Of a stretch of 64,000 bases of DNA, positions 24,493 to 34,252 are shown piece by piece. The notes beneath the pieces are model-generated. The model saw only the letters and a list, made by a program, of their open reading frames with translations, was not told where the DNA came from and ran no database searches. A program made the translations under genes and the position numbers. The first letter of the stretch is position 1; every line of letters begins with the position of its first letter. This DNA is from SZUA-444 sp965226565 (GTDB lineage Bacteria; Bacillota; Clostridia; Oscillospirales; Ruminococcaceae), in NCBI GenBank assembly GCA_965226565.1, contig CBDDDI010000005.1:529066-593065 (forward strand), written 5' to 3'.

Positions 24493-26871
24493 GTGTTGTC
24501 CAATTCAAAAATGTCTCTAGATGATATTCTTGAAGAATATGCTCAAAAGAAGGAAAATATAAAAAAACAACATAAAAAACCTACTTTTGATGCAAATGAT
24601 TTCTTTTTATCAGAAAAAAACAAAAGACCTAGCTCTAATAGAAAATCTCTAAATAGTCTTAAACAAGAGACTTTAGTTATGGATATAAGACAAGAAAATC
24701 CTATTGTTAATGAATTTGATGATGAAAAACTTTCAACAGGTAATGATGAACATGTTGAAAATTCTATAGACGAACGTCCAAACTCACCTTTTATTGGACA
24801 AGCTTTTAAAGAAACTCCTAAAAATAACGAAAATATAGATAGTGTTTTTAAAATAAAAAAAGAACATCCTATACATAAAACAACTGAAGTTACTCCTATT
24901 AATAGAAAAAAAATCAATGATATTGATCTTGATATAAAATCTAAAATAATTCCTAAAACAGAACAAATCACTCTTGAAAACATTAAAGCTGAAGAAGAAC
25001 GTTTGAAAGATCTTGAGGAAAAAAGAAATAAAAAAATACGTGATTTTGTTTTAGAAACTAATGACACTGATGAATCAGATGATTATGAAGAAGAAATAGA
25101 AGATAAATCAGTTCCTGAAAATGAATTTGATGAATATGACGATATGTCAGCTGCTGCAGATATAGTAGATGATATTTCTCAAATAAAACATTCACTTGTT
25201 ATAAGAGCTTTTCTTTTGCTAATTTGTTTTGTTTTATCATCATACACTGCACTTGCAAATGATTTTGGACTTCCAATTATAGAATTTTTAAAATCATCTA
25301 AACATCCAATTTCTTATTTGATGATAAATATCATTATTGGAATGATTAGTACATTTATTGCAAGCTCTGCTATTTCATCAGGTTTTAAAAGTATTGTTAA
25401 ATTAAATGCTAATTCAGACAGCATACCTGCTATTGCTATTGCATCTAATATTTTTACTTCTTTTATAATGTTAGCTGATGTTTCTTTATTACAAAATAAA
25501 TTATTGAATATTTACATACCTATAGCAATTGGTTCTTTGTTATTTAACACATTAGGAAAAATTTTAATTATTTATAAAACAGAACGTAACTTTAAATTTG
25601 TTTCTAGTGATAGCGATAAATATGCATTATTCCAAATTGAAGATCAAGATGTTGCTTCAAGATTTACAAAAGGTTCTGTTTCAGGATTTCCTTGTTTAGC
25701 TACAATGAAAAAAACAGAATTTATTGATGAATTTTTAAAATCATCTTTTGGATCAGATGTTACTGATTCTTTTTGTAAAATTGGAACGCCTTTATTAATT
25801 GGTTTATCTGTTGTTGTTGCAATAATAAATGTGATATTTTGTCAACTTACTACTACAGGCAAAATAATTTTAGGACTTGCTACTTTTTCCGGAACAATTG
25901 CCTTGGTGTCATCATTTGCATTAATGTTTATTGTTAATTTACCAATGGCAAGAGCAACAAAAAAATTGCTATTATCATCTTCTTGTATGCTTGGATATAA
26001 TGCTGTTGAAGAATTTTCAGAAACAAATTCTGTTTTAGTTGATATGACTCAGCTATTTCCTGAAGGTAGTGTTGAACTTGTTAATTTAAAACAGCTATCT
26101 TCAACTTCAATAGAAGAAGGCATACTTCTTGCTGCTAGTCTTTCTTGTCACGCTGGAAGTGTTTTAAAATCAACATTCTTTAAAATGCTTAAAGGTAAAA
26201 CTGAAATGCTTTATCCTGTTGAAAGTTATTTATATGAAGATACTCTTGGAATATCTGGATGGATTGAAAATAAACGTGTTTTATTTGGAACTCGTGAACT
26301 GATGAAATGTCACAGCATTGAAGGTCTTCCTGGTGTTGTTAAAGAAAGTGATTATGCTAAAGGAAATCTTGTGCTTTATTTATCTGTTTCTGGTGTTGTT
26401 ACAACTATGTTTATTGTTCAGCTTAAAACAAGTCTTGGTGTTACAAAATGGCTTGGAGAACTTGAAAAACAAGATATTTCTATTGTATTACATTCAGTTG
26501 ACGCTATGATTACTCCTAATTTGCTATCAGAAATGTTTGATGTCTCACCTAGTTTATTTAAATTAGTACCATTTAGATATCACAAAAAATTTGATGAGCA
26601 AACTACTTTTACAGAAAAAGTTGCAACGCCTTTAATTTGTGCTGGTAAATTCCAATCTTTCGCTATGTTAATCACATCAGCAAAAAGATTAGCTAAATCT
26701 AGTGTGCTTGGAATGACAATTTTAATTAGCTCATTTATTACCGGAATTTTGCTTGCATTAATAATGTCATTTTTATCAATGTTTAATGTACTTAATACTT
26801 CTATAGTTTTATTAATAAATACAGCTTGGCTAATAATAACCTATATTTTACTACGTTTTAGAAAAACATAA
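24493..26871 (+). CDS. P-type-ATPase-like membrane protein lacking catalytic motifs
   Basis: The 792-residue protein has a long acidic/lysine-rich, probably disordered N-terminus (1-230). About six membrane segments lie between 235 and 500, with two more at the C-terminus (740-790). The part from about 505 follows the order of P1-type ATPase P and N domains. NSVLVDMTQLFPEGSV stands where DKTGTLT is expected; Asp517 is kept but KTGT is lost. LGISGWIENKRVLFGTREL matches an N-domain, and IVLHSVDAMIT stands in place of the TGD loop. The GDGxND motif is absent. It therefore probably cannot form the phosphoenzyme and may be a regulatory or scaffold pseudoenzyme. It starts with TTG at 24493 after AAGGAGTG, 23 bases from rlmB. 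Confidence 0.75.
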   Translation: MLSNSKMSLDDILEEYAQKKENIKKQHKKPTFDANDFFLSEKNKRPSSNRKSLNSLKQETLVMDIRQENPIVNEFDDEKLSTGNDEHVENSIDERPNSPFIGQAFKETPKNNENIDSVFKIKKEHPIHKTTEVTPINRKKINDIDLDIKSKIIPKTEQITLENIKAEEERLKDLEEKRNKKIRDFVLETNDTDESDDYEEEIEDKSVPENEFDEYDDMSAAADIVDDISQIKHSLVIRAFLLLICFVLSSYTALANDFGLPIIEFLKSSKHPISYLMINIIIGMISTFIASSAISSGFKSIVKLNANSDSIPAIAIASNIFTSFIMLADVSLLQNKLLNIYIPIAIGSLLFNTLGKILIIYKTERNFKFVSSDSDKYALFQIEDQDVASRFTKGSVSGFPCLATMKKTEFIDEFLKSSFGSDVTDSFCKIGTPLLIGLSVVVAIINVIFCQLTTTGKIILGLATFSGTIALVSSFALMFIVNLPMARATKKLLLSSSCMLGYNAVEEFSETNSVLVDMTQLFPEGSVELVNLKQLSSTSIEEGILLAASLSCHAGSVLKSTFFKMLKGKTEMLYPVESYLYEDTLGISGWIENKRVLFGTRELMKCHSIEGLPGVVKESDYAKGNLVLYLSVSGVVTTMFIVQLKTSLGVTKWLGELEKQDISIVLHSVDAMITPNLLSEMFDVSPSLFKLVPFRYHKKFDEQTTFTEKVATPLICAGKFQSFAMLITSAKRLAKSSVLGMTILISSFITGILLALIMSFLSMFNVLNTSIVLLINTAWLIITYILLRFRKT

Positions 26872-26887
26872 ATGAGAAATTACTTTA

Positions 26888-26926
26888 AATATGTCACATT
26901 ATTTTTTATGTGACATATTTTTTTTT
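26888..26926 (+). terminator. Terminator after rlmB/pseudo-ATPase unit
   Basis: AATATGTCACAT pairs with ATGTGACATATT and is followed by nine T. Confidence 0.9.
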
Positions 26927-27003
26927 ATTTTTAATAAGATATTATATGACCCAAATTAGGGAGAATTTATTTGTATATTTTGAACAAATTTCGCTTATAA
27001 CCA

Positions 27004-27032
27004 TTGTAATTTATAGTAAAATGTAATATAAT
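27004..27032 (+). promoter_or_regulatory. Promoter of EF-G-like gene
   Basis: TTGTAA (27004-27009), 17-bp spacer, TATAAT (27027-27032). Confidence 0.7.
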
Positions 27033-27084
27033 ATTTCCATAGCACACAATGCACATTATTACAAAATGATAGGGGAGAAATAAA

Positions 27085-29142
27085 TTGAAAAAATTCGAGA
27101 GTTCTATGATTAAAAATGTCGTATTAGCAGGACACGGAGGTTCAGGAAAAACTTCTTTAGTTGAAGCACTTCTTTTTAAAGCTAAAATAACAGACAGACT
27201 TGGAAAGATTTCAGAAGGTAATACAATCAGTGATTTTAATGCTGAAGAAATAAAACGAAAATCCTCAATTTATTCATCAGTCACAAATTACATAAAGGAT
27301 GATTTAAAAATTAATTTGCTTGACACCCCAGGAATGTTTGATTTTGAAGGTTCAATGATTGAAGGTATATGTGCTGCTGATTCTGTTATTATAACAGTTT
27401 CAGGAAAATCAGGAGTCAAAGTTGGAACTGAAAAATCTTATAACTATGCTAAAAATTATAATAAACCAAAAATGTTTGTAATAACTAAAATTGATGATCC
27501 AAATGCTGATTTTTACAAAGTTTTATCTGAATTAAAATCAGTTTTTGGTCCTACAGTATGCCCTGTTGTTGTGCCTTGTATTAGAGATGGAAAAATTATT
27601 TCATATGTTAATTTAATAGAAATGAAAGCTTATACATACAACGAAAATGGTGAAGCAATTGAAACTGAGATGCCAGATAGTGATTATAGACTTGATGGAT
27701 TAATCGCTGCTATTAGTGAGGCTGTTGCAGAAACTGATGAAGAACTCTTTGAAAAATTCTTTTCTGGTGAACATTTTACTCAAAAAGAAATTATTAATGG
27801 AATACACAAAGGTATGAACGAAGGTATTATTACTCCTGTCACATGTGTTAGTGCAACAACTCTTATTGGAGTTGATATGCTAATGAAAGAAATCACACTA
27901 CTTTTACCATCTTCAACAGATTTAGCAAATAAAATTGCTACAAAAAAAGATGGCAAAGAAATAGCAATATCTACAGACAGCAATGAACCATTATCAGGAT
28001 TTGTTTTCAAAACAGTTTCTGATCCTTTTATCGGAAAAATGTCATTTATAAAAATTGTTTCAGGTGTTTTAAAACAAGGAATGGATTTTATAAATGCTAA
28101 TACAAATAAAATTGAAAAATGCAATAAACTATACAGTATATGTGGTAAAAAACAAGATGAGATTACAGAAGCTTATGCTGGAGATATAGTTGTTGCAACA
28201 AAACTTTCTTTAAATACAGGAGACACTATATGTGACTCATCAAGAGTTGTTAAATTTGATAAAGCTGATTATCCAGAACCTTGTTTTAGTATGGCTGTAA
28301 AAGCAGTTAATCAAGGCGAAGAAAGCAAAATATCACAAGGTCTACACAAATTAACAGAAGAAAGTCCTACATTATCATATTATCAAGATCCAACAACTTT
28401 AGAACAAATTTTATCAGGACTTGGTGAACAACATCTTAATACTACACTTTCAAGACTTAAAAATGATTTCGGAGTTGAGGCAAAACTTTCAGTTCCATTA
28501 ATAGCATATAAAGAAACTATTAGAAAAAAAGTTAAAGTTCAAGGTAGACATAAAAAACAATCTGGTGGACATGGCCAATATGGTGATGTTTGGATTGAAT
28601 TTGAGCCTTGTGTAAGTGATGAACTTATTTTTGAAGAAAAAGTTTTTGGTGGAGCTGTTCCAAAAAACTTCTTTCCAGCAGTTGAAAAAGGTTTAACAGA
28701 TTGTGTTCAAAAAGGTATTCTTGCAGGATTTCCTGTTGTTGGATTAAAAGCAATATTAGTTGATGGATCTTATCATCCTGTTGATTCATCTGAAATGGCA
28801 TTTAAAATAGCAGCTTCTATAGCATATAGAGAAGGTTTGAAACAAGCTGATCCTATTCTTTTAGAACCAATTGGAAGACTTAATGTCAAAATTCCTGATG
28901 AAAGCACAGGAGATATAATGGGTGAACTAAACAAACGTAGAGGTAGAGTAATTGGAATGAATCCAGAAAAAACAGGAATTACTGAAATTGAAGCAGAAGT
29001 TCCTGTTAGCGAAATGCATGATTTCTCAATGTATTTACGACAAGTTTGCCATGGCAAAGGCACATTTACATTTACTACTATTAGATATGAGCATCTTCCA
29101 GATAATCTAAAAGATGATATTATATCAAAATATACTGACTAA
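27085..29142 (+). CDS. Elongation factor G-like GTPase
   Basis: The 685-residue protein has the EF-G domain order. The G domain has P-loop AGHGGSGKTSL (residues 15-25), LLDTPG and TKID in place of NKxD. Domain II is near 300-380, domain III near 400-470, and domain IV has KKQSGGHGQYGDVWIEFEP. Domain V has EPIGRLNVKIPDES and GDIMGELNKRRGRVIG. The switch I region reads EEIKRKSSIYSS rather than the RGITI of true EF-G. This places it with the EF-G-like (EF-G2 type) paralogues, whose cellular role is not settled, rather than with fusA beside rpsL/rpsG. It starts with TTG at 27085 behind GGGGAG. It stands alone with its own promoter and terminator. Confidence 0.88.
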   Translation: MKKFESSMIKNVVLAGHGGSGKTSLVEALLFKAKITDRLGKISEGNTISDFNAEEIKRKSSIYSSVTNYIKDDLKINLLDTPGMFDFEGSMIEGICAADSVIITVSGKSGVKVGTEKSYNYAKNYNKPKMFVITKIDDPNADFYKVLSELKSVFGPTVCPVVVPCIRDGKIISYVNLIEMKAYTYNENGEAIETEMPDSDYRLDGLIAAISEAVAETDEELFEKFFSGEHFTQKEIINGIHKGMNEGIITPVTCVSATTLIGVDMLMKEITLLLPSSTDLANKIATKKDGKEIAISTDSNEPLSGFVFKTVSDPFIGKMSFIKIVSGVLKQGMDFINANTNKIEKCNKLYSICGKKQDEITEAYAGDIVVATKLSLNTGDTICDSSRVVKFDKADYPEPCFSMAVKAVNQGEESKISQGLHKLTEESPTLSYYQDPTTLEQILSGLGEQHLNTTLSRLKNDFGVEAKLSVPLIAYKETIRKKVKVQGRHKKQSGGHGQYGDVWIEFEPCVSDELIFEEKVFGGAVPKNFFPAVEKGLTDCVQKGILAGFPVVGLKAILVDGSYHPVDSSEMAFKIAASIAYREGLKQADPILLEPIGRLNVKIPDESTGDIMGELNKRRGRVIGMNPEKTGITEIEAEVPVSEMHDFSMYLRQVCHGKGTFTFTTIRYEHLPDNLKDDIISKYTD

Positions 29143-29169
29143 GTACATAAATAACAATAAAAAATATAA

Positions 29170-29210
29170 AATAATGGTAGACACCTAAAAATGTCAACCA
29201 TTATTTTTTT
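29170..29210 (+). terminator. Terminator after EF-G-like gene
   Basis: AATAATGGT pairs with ACCATTATT around inner GACA/TGTC pairs, followed by a T run. Confidence 0.85.
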
Positions 29211-29241
29211 AATGTGTTATAAAATTGTAAACAAAATTAAC

Positions 29242-29270
29242 TTGCAATTTGTTTGCAATTAATGTAAAAT
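29242..29270 (+). promoter_or_regulatory. Promoter of membrane protein gene at 29296
   Basis: TTGCAA (29242-29247), 17-bp spacer, TAAAAT (29265-29270). Confidence 0.6.
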
Positions 29271-29295
29271 AAAGATAATTGGAGAGGTGAATATT

Positions 29296-30111
29296 TTGAA
29301 AAAGACAAAAACTAATCAAATAATATTTCAAGCAATAACATGTGTATATTTTATCTTGAGCATCTTTATTACAGTTAATTTATTTTTATATAATATAACA
29401 ATAACTAATAAGTTCGGATTCTTTTTACTCTTTTTGATATTTAACGGAGCTTTTGTTCCATTTATGTTGAAATCAAGAGAAACAACAATAACAAAAATAA
29501 TTTCTTGTATACTTCCCTTTACTGCATTTTTAGCTCTTATTTTTGATTTTGGAGAAATAGCTGTATTTTTTCCTATGTTTGCAGCAGCAGTTGTTGTGTT
29601 TTTTTGCTCTAAATGTGGCGATATGTTTAAAACAATTTTAGGTACATTATATTTGTTGTTATATGTAATTGGTACAATTATATTTTTGTTATCTTCAAAT
29701 TTTGTTAAAACAGGTTCTGAAGGAATAATTTTATCAGATGATATTAATAAAAATTCTGAATTAAGTGGACTTTATACTCAACAAGCAGTAGATAAAGTTA
29801 ATAAAAATAATGTGTCTCCTGATGGGAAATTAAAATTTTATATTACTGATAGAGATAACAGTATGTACGGAATGGTTGAACTTTACGTTATTCCAAATGA
29901 AAAAGAAAAAAGTTTTGCGTTTTTTGAAATAAGACAAAAAGGCTGTGAAAAACGTGTTGGATATGTAAGAGGACGTGGAAATGACCAACTTCCTGAAGTT
30001 AGTTGGATGGAAAACAACAAAATAAAATATAAATTTCCTGGACAAAGTGAAAAACATTCTGTGATATCAAAAGAAGATATTAAAAAAGATTATTTCTCAT
30101 TTTTATCATAA
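29296..30111 (+). CDS. Hypothetical membrane protein
   Basis: The 271-residue protein has four hydrophobic segments in the first 140 residues and a polar C-terminal domain (about 140-271) that begins after KTGSEGIILSDD. It contains LKFYITDRDNSMYGMVELYV and ends EDIKKDYFSFLS. The C-terminal part looks like a small extracellular or cytoplasmic beta-domain. No family is recognised. The GTG at 29287 overlaps the GGAGAGGTGA ribosome-binding site, so the TTG at 29296 is preferred. It is flanked by its own promoter and terminator. Confidence 0.6.
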   Translation: MKKTKTNQIIFQAITCVYFILSIFITVNLFLYNITITNKFGFFLLFLIFNGAFVPFMLKSRETTITKIISCILPFTAFLALIFDFGEIAVFFPMFAAAVVVFFCSKCGDMFKTILGTLYLLLYVIGTIIFLLSSNFVKTGSEGIILSDDINKNSELSGLYTQQAVDKVNKNNVSPDGKLKFYITDRDNSMYGMVELYVIPNEKEKSFAFFEIRQKGCEKRVGYVRGRGNDQLPEVSWMENNKIKYKFPGQSEKHSVISKEDIKKDYFSFLS

Positions 30112-30118
30112 CAAAACA

Positions 30119-30151
30119 AAAGGTATATAACTTAATTAGTTATATACCTTT
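30119..30151. terminator. Bidirectional terminator between convergent genes
   Basis: AAAGGTATATAACT and AGTTATATACCTTT form a 14-bp perfect stem with T-rich flanks on both strands; it serves the membrane protein gene and rnr. Confidence 0.85.
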
Positions 30152-30165
30152 ATTTTTATACTTAT

Positions 30166-32274
30166 TTATACTAAAGAAAAATCAATTTTGCCTGAGCTAA
30201 CATTAGCTTTGGCAACTTTTATTTTAACTTTATCACCAACACAATAAGAATCATTACCTGTAGCAGAAGTAAGTTTCATAGATCCATCAAAGTTATACTC
30301 ACCTTCTGGCAACTCTTCTATAGCAACATATCCTTCACAAGTATTTTTAAGCTCAACAAAGAATCCAAATTCTAAAACTGAAACAATAACTCCATCAAAT
30401 TCTTCACCTAAATGAGAATTCATATATTCAGCTTTATAACAATCTTCACATTCACGTTCAACTTTCATAGCAACAAGCTCTTGTTTAGTACTTTGTTCAG
30501 AAGAATGGAAAACAAATTTATTGTATTTTTTTGAAATCTCACCTGTTGGAATTTTAGCAACATAATCAGTAAGAATTCTATGAATAGATAAATCAGGATA
30601 TCTTCTTATAGGAGAAGTAAAATGTGCGTAATCTTCTAAAACCAGACCAAAATGTCCAATAGGTTCGCTTGAATATTTAGCTTTAGCCATAGATCTTAAA
30701 ACAAGATTATTTATAACCATTTGCAAACTAGAACCTTTTGAATTTTCAATTATTTCTGCAAGATGCTTAGGTTTAATTTTTTTATGAGGAGGAAAGAATA
30801 TATTAAGCTTTTTCAAAGTTTCCTCAAGCTTTTCAGTTTTATCAATAGCAGGATCTTCATGAACACGATAAACAAACGGCAAAGATTTTTCTTTAGCCAA
30901 ATTAGCAGCACATTGATTAGCAATCAACATAAAATCTTCAATTATTTCTTCACTTCTACCACGAGTTCTAGGTATAACATCAACACAAAAATCATCTTTA
31001 TTAATTATAAGTTTGCTTTCGCTTGTTTCAAGTTGAGGAGCACCTCTTTTTAACTTATTTTCATTTAAAATCTGCGCAAGCTCTTCCATCAAAAGCAAAT
31101 TATCTTTAACGTCTTTATATTTTTCAGCAATTTCTTTAGATTCAGTTCCTGCTAAAATTTGATTAATCTCAGAATAAACACCTTTAATTCTAGAACGTAT
31201 AATAGTCTTTTTAAATTTATATTTAATAATATTTCCTTCAAAATCTATTTTAACTATAGCAGAAAAAGCAAGTCTATCCTCATCAGGATTTAATGAACAA
31301 ATTCCATTTGACAATTCTTTTGGCAACATTGGAACAACTCTATTAGCATAATAAACGCTTGTACCACGATTAAGAGCTTCGTTATCCAGTTTAGATTTAG
31401 GTTTAACATAAAAAGATACATCAGCGATATGAACTCCAAGTTCATAATAAAATTCTTTTTTCTTAATTGAAATAGCGTCATCAATATCTTTTGTATCAGC
31501 ACCATCAATTGTGAAAATAACATCATCTCTTAAATCTTTTCTATTTTTAGCTTCTTTTTCAATTTGAGAATAATCAGTAACTTTTTTTGCTTCTTTAACT
31601 ACTTCATCAGAAAATTTCTCAGAAACTCCATTAACAGAAAGAACAGATAAAGCACAAACAGAAGCTTTTTCTGATGATCCAAAATTGCTAATTACTCTAC
31701 ATGTATGATCACTATGTCTATTGCCACGATAAGCAAGTTCACAAACAACTTTATCTCCTTCTCTAATATCAACTTCACCTACATTTTCAATAGGCAAAGC
31801 ATACTGATAAAGCATATCAGGAACAACACAAAAATCTCCATATTGGAAAGAAATATTACCAGTAAAGTTTTTAAAGTCAGTATCTATAATAGAAACAACT
31901 TCTCCTTCTAAAGACTCTCCTTTATTTTTACTTTTTTGTGTTTTTAATGCAACAATATCTCCAGGCATAGAACCTTTAAGATATTTACCTGGAATAAAAA
32001 TCTCTTCATCATTTTTTTCATTTTTAGCAAAAGCAAATGTTTTATTAAGTCTCATTATTTTTGCAGTAACTAAACCTGCATATTTAGCAAGTATAATTCC
32101 CTTTTTGCCTTCATAAATAACACCTTTATTTTTTAAACGTTCCAAAGTGTCAGTAAAACGTTTAAATTCTTTATCAGAAACTTTGCATGATCTCAAAAGT
32201 TTTTTATAACCTAATGGAACTTTCCCACTTTTTTTAACTTTATCTAAAATCATTTTTTTAAAATCTTTTCCCAT
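30166..32274 (-). CDS. rnr: Ribonuclease R
   Basis: The 702-residue exoribonuclease has an N-terminal winged helix (1-70), cold-shock-like OB domains (about 75-220), and the catalytic RNB domain (about 245-570). The RNB domain carries VIFTIDGADTKDIDDAISIK, whose Asp residues bind magnesium, and RAPQLETSESK-type RNA-channel motifs, here GAPQLETSESK. A C-terminal S1 domain (about 615-700, GEEFDGVIVSVLEFGFFVEL) follows. It degrades structured RNA 3' to 5' and takes part in rRNA quality control and trans-translation. GGAGGAC precedes the ATG at 32274; the TTG at 32286 lies before that site. It follows secG, as in many Firmicutes. Confidence 0.95.
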   Translation of the reverse strand: MGKDFKKMILDKVKKSGKVPLGYKKLLRSCKVSDKEFKRFTDTLERLKNKGVIYEGKKGIILAKYAGLVTAKIMRLNKTFAFAKNEKNDEEIFIPGKYLKGSMPGDIVALKTQKSKNKGESLEGEVVSIIDTDFKNFTGNISFQYGDFCVVPDMLYQYALPIENVGEVDIREGDKVVCELAYRGNRHSDHTCRVISNFGSSEKASVCALSVLSVNGVSEKFSDEVVKEAKKVTDYSQIEKEAKNRKDLRDDVIFTIDGADTKDIDDAISIKKKEFYYELGVHIADVSFYVKPKSKLDNEALNRGTSVYYANRVVPMLPKELSNGICSLNPDEDRLAFSAIVKIDFEGNIIKYKFKKTIIRSRIKGVYSEINQILAGTESKEIAEKYKDVKDNLLLMEELAQILNENKLKRGAPQLETSESKLIINKDDFCVDVIPRTRGRSEEIIEDFMLIANQCAANLAKEKSLPFVYRVHEDPAIDKTEKLEETLKKLNIFFPPHKKIKPKHLAEIIENSKGSSLQMVINNLVLRSMAKAKYSSEPIGHFGLVLEDYAHFTSPIRRYPDLSIHRILTDYVAKIPTGEISKKYNKFVFHSSEQSTKQELVAMKVERECEDCYKAEYMNSHLGEEFDGVIVSVLEFGFFVELKNTCEGYVAIEELPEGEYNFDGSMKLTSATGNDSYCVGDKVKIKVAKANVSSGKIDFSLV

Positions 32275-32327
32275 TCTGTCCTCCAATTATATATAATTTA
32301 TATTAATCAATTTAAATTATTATATAT

Positions 32328-32358
32328 AAAAAACCCCACGTTAATACGTAGGGTTTTT
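32328..32358 (-). terminator. Hairpin terminator between secG and rnr
   Basis: On the minus strand AAAAACCCTACG pairs with CGTGGGGTTTTTT and runs into T6. It would let most secG transcripts stop before rnr, so rnr probably depends on read-through or a weak internal promoter. Confidence 0.75.
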
Positions 32359-32368
32359 AAATTTAAAA

Positions 32369-32623
32369 CTATTTCATATGAACGCTTATAATATTAACTG
32401 CTAATGTAACTGCAAAAAAGATAAATGCAGAAATCTTTGTAAACGTAGCAATCTTTGTTTCTTTAGTTTTACGTCCGTTTTTTCCAAAAAAACTATCATT
32501 TGTTGATCCAGTAATAGCAGAAGACATTCCTTGATCTTTACTATCTTGAATAAGAACAACTAATATAATAACTAAGCAAGCAACAGCAAGTAAAGCACCA
32601 GCAATAAATTCAGGAATATTCAT
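32369..32623 (-). CDS. secG: Protein-export membrane protein SecG
   Basis: The 84-residue protein has two membrane segments (residues 5-26 and 58-80). The cytoplasmic loop between them has VLIQDSKDQGMSSAITGS, the conserved SecG block. It is the small subunit of the SecYEG channel and helps SecA-driven export. A GGAGG-like site precedes the ATG at 32623. The gene order secG-rnr is typical of Firmicutes. Confidence 0.93.
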   Translation of the reverse strand: MNIPEFIAGALLAVACLVIILVVLIQDSKDQGMSSAITGSTNDSFFGKNGRKTKETKIATFTKISAFIFFAVTLAVNIISVHMK

Positions 32624-32727
32624 TTATTATACCTCCGTTAAAAACTAATTAATATTCTTGTACATTATATCATATTTAGGTAATTTAAGCAATAGATATA
32701 GCTTTATTTTTATTTAAAATTTAAATC

Positions 32728-33549
32728 TTATTTTCTTTTTATAACAAATCCAAAAAGTGAAAAAATTATAAATACAACAAGATTTATTATAACTACACTT
32801 GGACCTGCTGGAATTTCCAATATATATGACACAAACAAACCTATAGCAAAACAAATTACAGAAATAATAGCTGAAGAAATTATAACTGATTTAAAGGATT
32901 TAAAAATTCTCATTGAAGTTAGTGCAGGAAAAATAATTAAACTTGAAATAAGCATCGCTCCCATAATTCTCATTCCTATTACAATAGTAACAGCAGTTAA
33001 CAACGACAACATTAAATTAAAAGCTTGAGTATTAATTCCGGATGCTTTTGCAAAATTTTCATCAAAAGTAATCGCAAAAATTTTATTATACATTACTATG
33101 TAAATAAACAACACAACTATTGATAACACAATTGAAACAACAGCGTCACTATCTTCTATTGCTAGCATACTTCCAAATATGTATCCCATAACATCATTAT
33201 TAAGTCCACCTTTTAGTGATGTTACAACAACTCCTATTGCCATAGAACTACTAGCTATTAAAGCTATTGCGGAATCTGCTTTAACTTTGCTGCTTTCAGT
33301 TATTTTAAGCAAGAAAAACGCAGCAACAATCACAACTGGAATAGCAATTTGTAAAGGTGCCATATTAAGAGCAAGAGCAATTGACAAAGCTCCAAAAGCC
33401 ACATGAGAAAGTCCATCACCAATCATAGAAAATCTTTTTAAAACAAGACTAACTCCAAGAAGCGCAGAACAAAGTGCAACAAGTATACCAACTAAAAGTG
33501 CTCTTTGTATAAATTCATAAGAAAAGAAATCTCTAATAATTTCTATCAT
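32728..33549 (-). CDS. znuB: Zinc ABC transporter permease
   Basis: The 273-residue protein has eight or nine membrane segments and the ABC-3 family blocks RFSMIGDGLSHVAFGALS (about residues 38-55) and MRIMGAMLISSLIIFPALTS (about 190-210). It forms the membrane channel for zinc uptake with ZnuC and ZnuA. It overlaps the ATPase gene by 17 bases and is the last gene of the zur-znuA-znuC-znuB operon. Manganese or iron transport is possible for the family, but the zinc-type binding protein favours zinc. Confidence 0.88.
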   Translation of the reverse strand: MIEIIRDFFSYEFIQRALLVGILVALCSALLGVSLVLKRFSMIGDGLSHVAFGALSIALALNMAPLQIAIPVVIVAAFFLLKITESSKVKADSAIALIASSSMAIGVVVTSLKGGLNNDVMGYIFGSMLAIEDSDAVVSIVLSIVVLFIYIVMYNKIFAITFDENFAKASGINTQAFNLMLSLLTAVTIVIGMRIMGAMLISSLIIFPALTSMRIFKSFKSVIISSAIISVICFAIGLFVSYILEIPAGPSVVIINLVVFIIFSLFGFVIKRK

Positions 33550-34252
33550 CAGCTTTAACCTCCAAAAAATTGCGTCCTATATCACTGATGGCATATTCAG
33601 AAGCTATTCCAGAAAAAAGAACTTTCTTATTCATATGAATTATTTTATCAGCATATTTCATTGCATAATTTATATCATGAGATATCATAATTATTGTTAC
33701 TTTATATTTTTTATTCAATTTATTAATAATCTCATACATTTGAGAAGTAACTAAAGGATCAAGTCCAGAAACAGGTTCATCCAAAATCAACAAATTATCT
33801 GTTGCACATAAAGCTCTAGCAAGAAGAACTCTTTGTTGTTGGCCTCCAGAAAGCTCACTAAAAGGATGTTTTTTTAAATTTTCTATACCAAGACGTTTCA
33901 TATTCTTTTCTGCAATTTTGACATCTGTAAAAAAATAAAAAGGAAAAAACTTTTTCTTATTTAAACATCCAGAAATAACAACTTCAAATACAGATGCAGG
34001 AAAATCTTTATGAGCGAGATTTTGCTGAGGCAAATATCCAATATTATATTTTGATGAAGTATTATTAAATTTGATACTACCACTTTTTATTGGTAACAAA
34101 CCAGAAATAGCTTTTACAAGAGTGCTTTTTCCGCTACCATTTTCTCCAACAATACAAACATATTCTCCTTTTTCAACAGTAAAATTAGCATCTATAACAG
34201 CTTTATAATTATCATAGTTTACACAAATATTATCACAAGTCAACAAAGACAT
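33533..34252 (-). CDS. znuC: Zinc ABC transporter ATPase
   Basis: The 239-residue ATPase has Walker A GENGSGKSTLVKAISG (about 36-51), Q-loop YLPQQN, signature LSGGQQQRVLLARAL, Walker B LLILDEPVSGLDP and H-loop MISHD. It energises zinc import through ZnuB. The start at 34252 shares its first base with the stop of the binding-protein gene, and the end overlaps znuB, so the genes are translated together. Confidence 0.9.
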   Translation of the reverse strand: MSLLTCDNICVNYDNYKAVIDANFTVEKGEYVCIVGENGSGKSTLVKAISGLLPIKSGSIKFNNTSSKYNIGYLPQQNLAHKDFPASVFEVVISGCLNKKKFFPFYFFTDVKIAEKNMKRLGIENLKKHPFSELSGGQQQRVLLARALCATDNLLILDEPVSGLDPLVTSQMYEIINKLNKKYKVTIIMISHDINYAMKYADKIIHMNKKVLFSGIASEYAISDIGRNFLEVKADDRNY

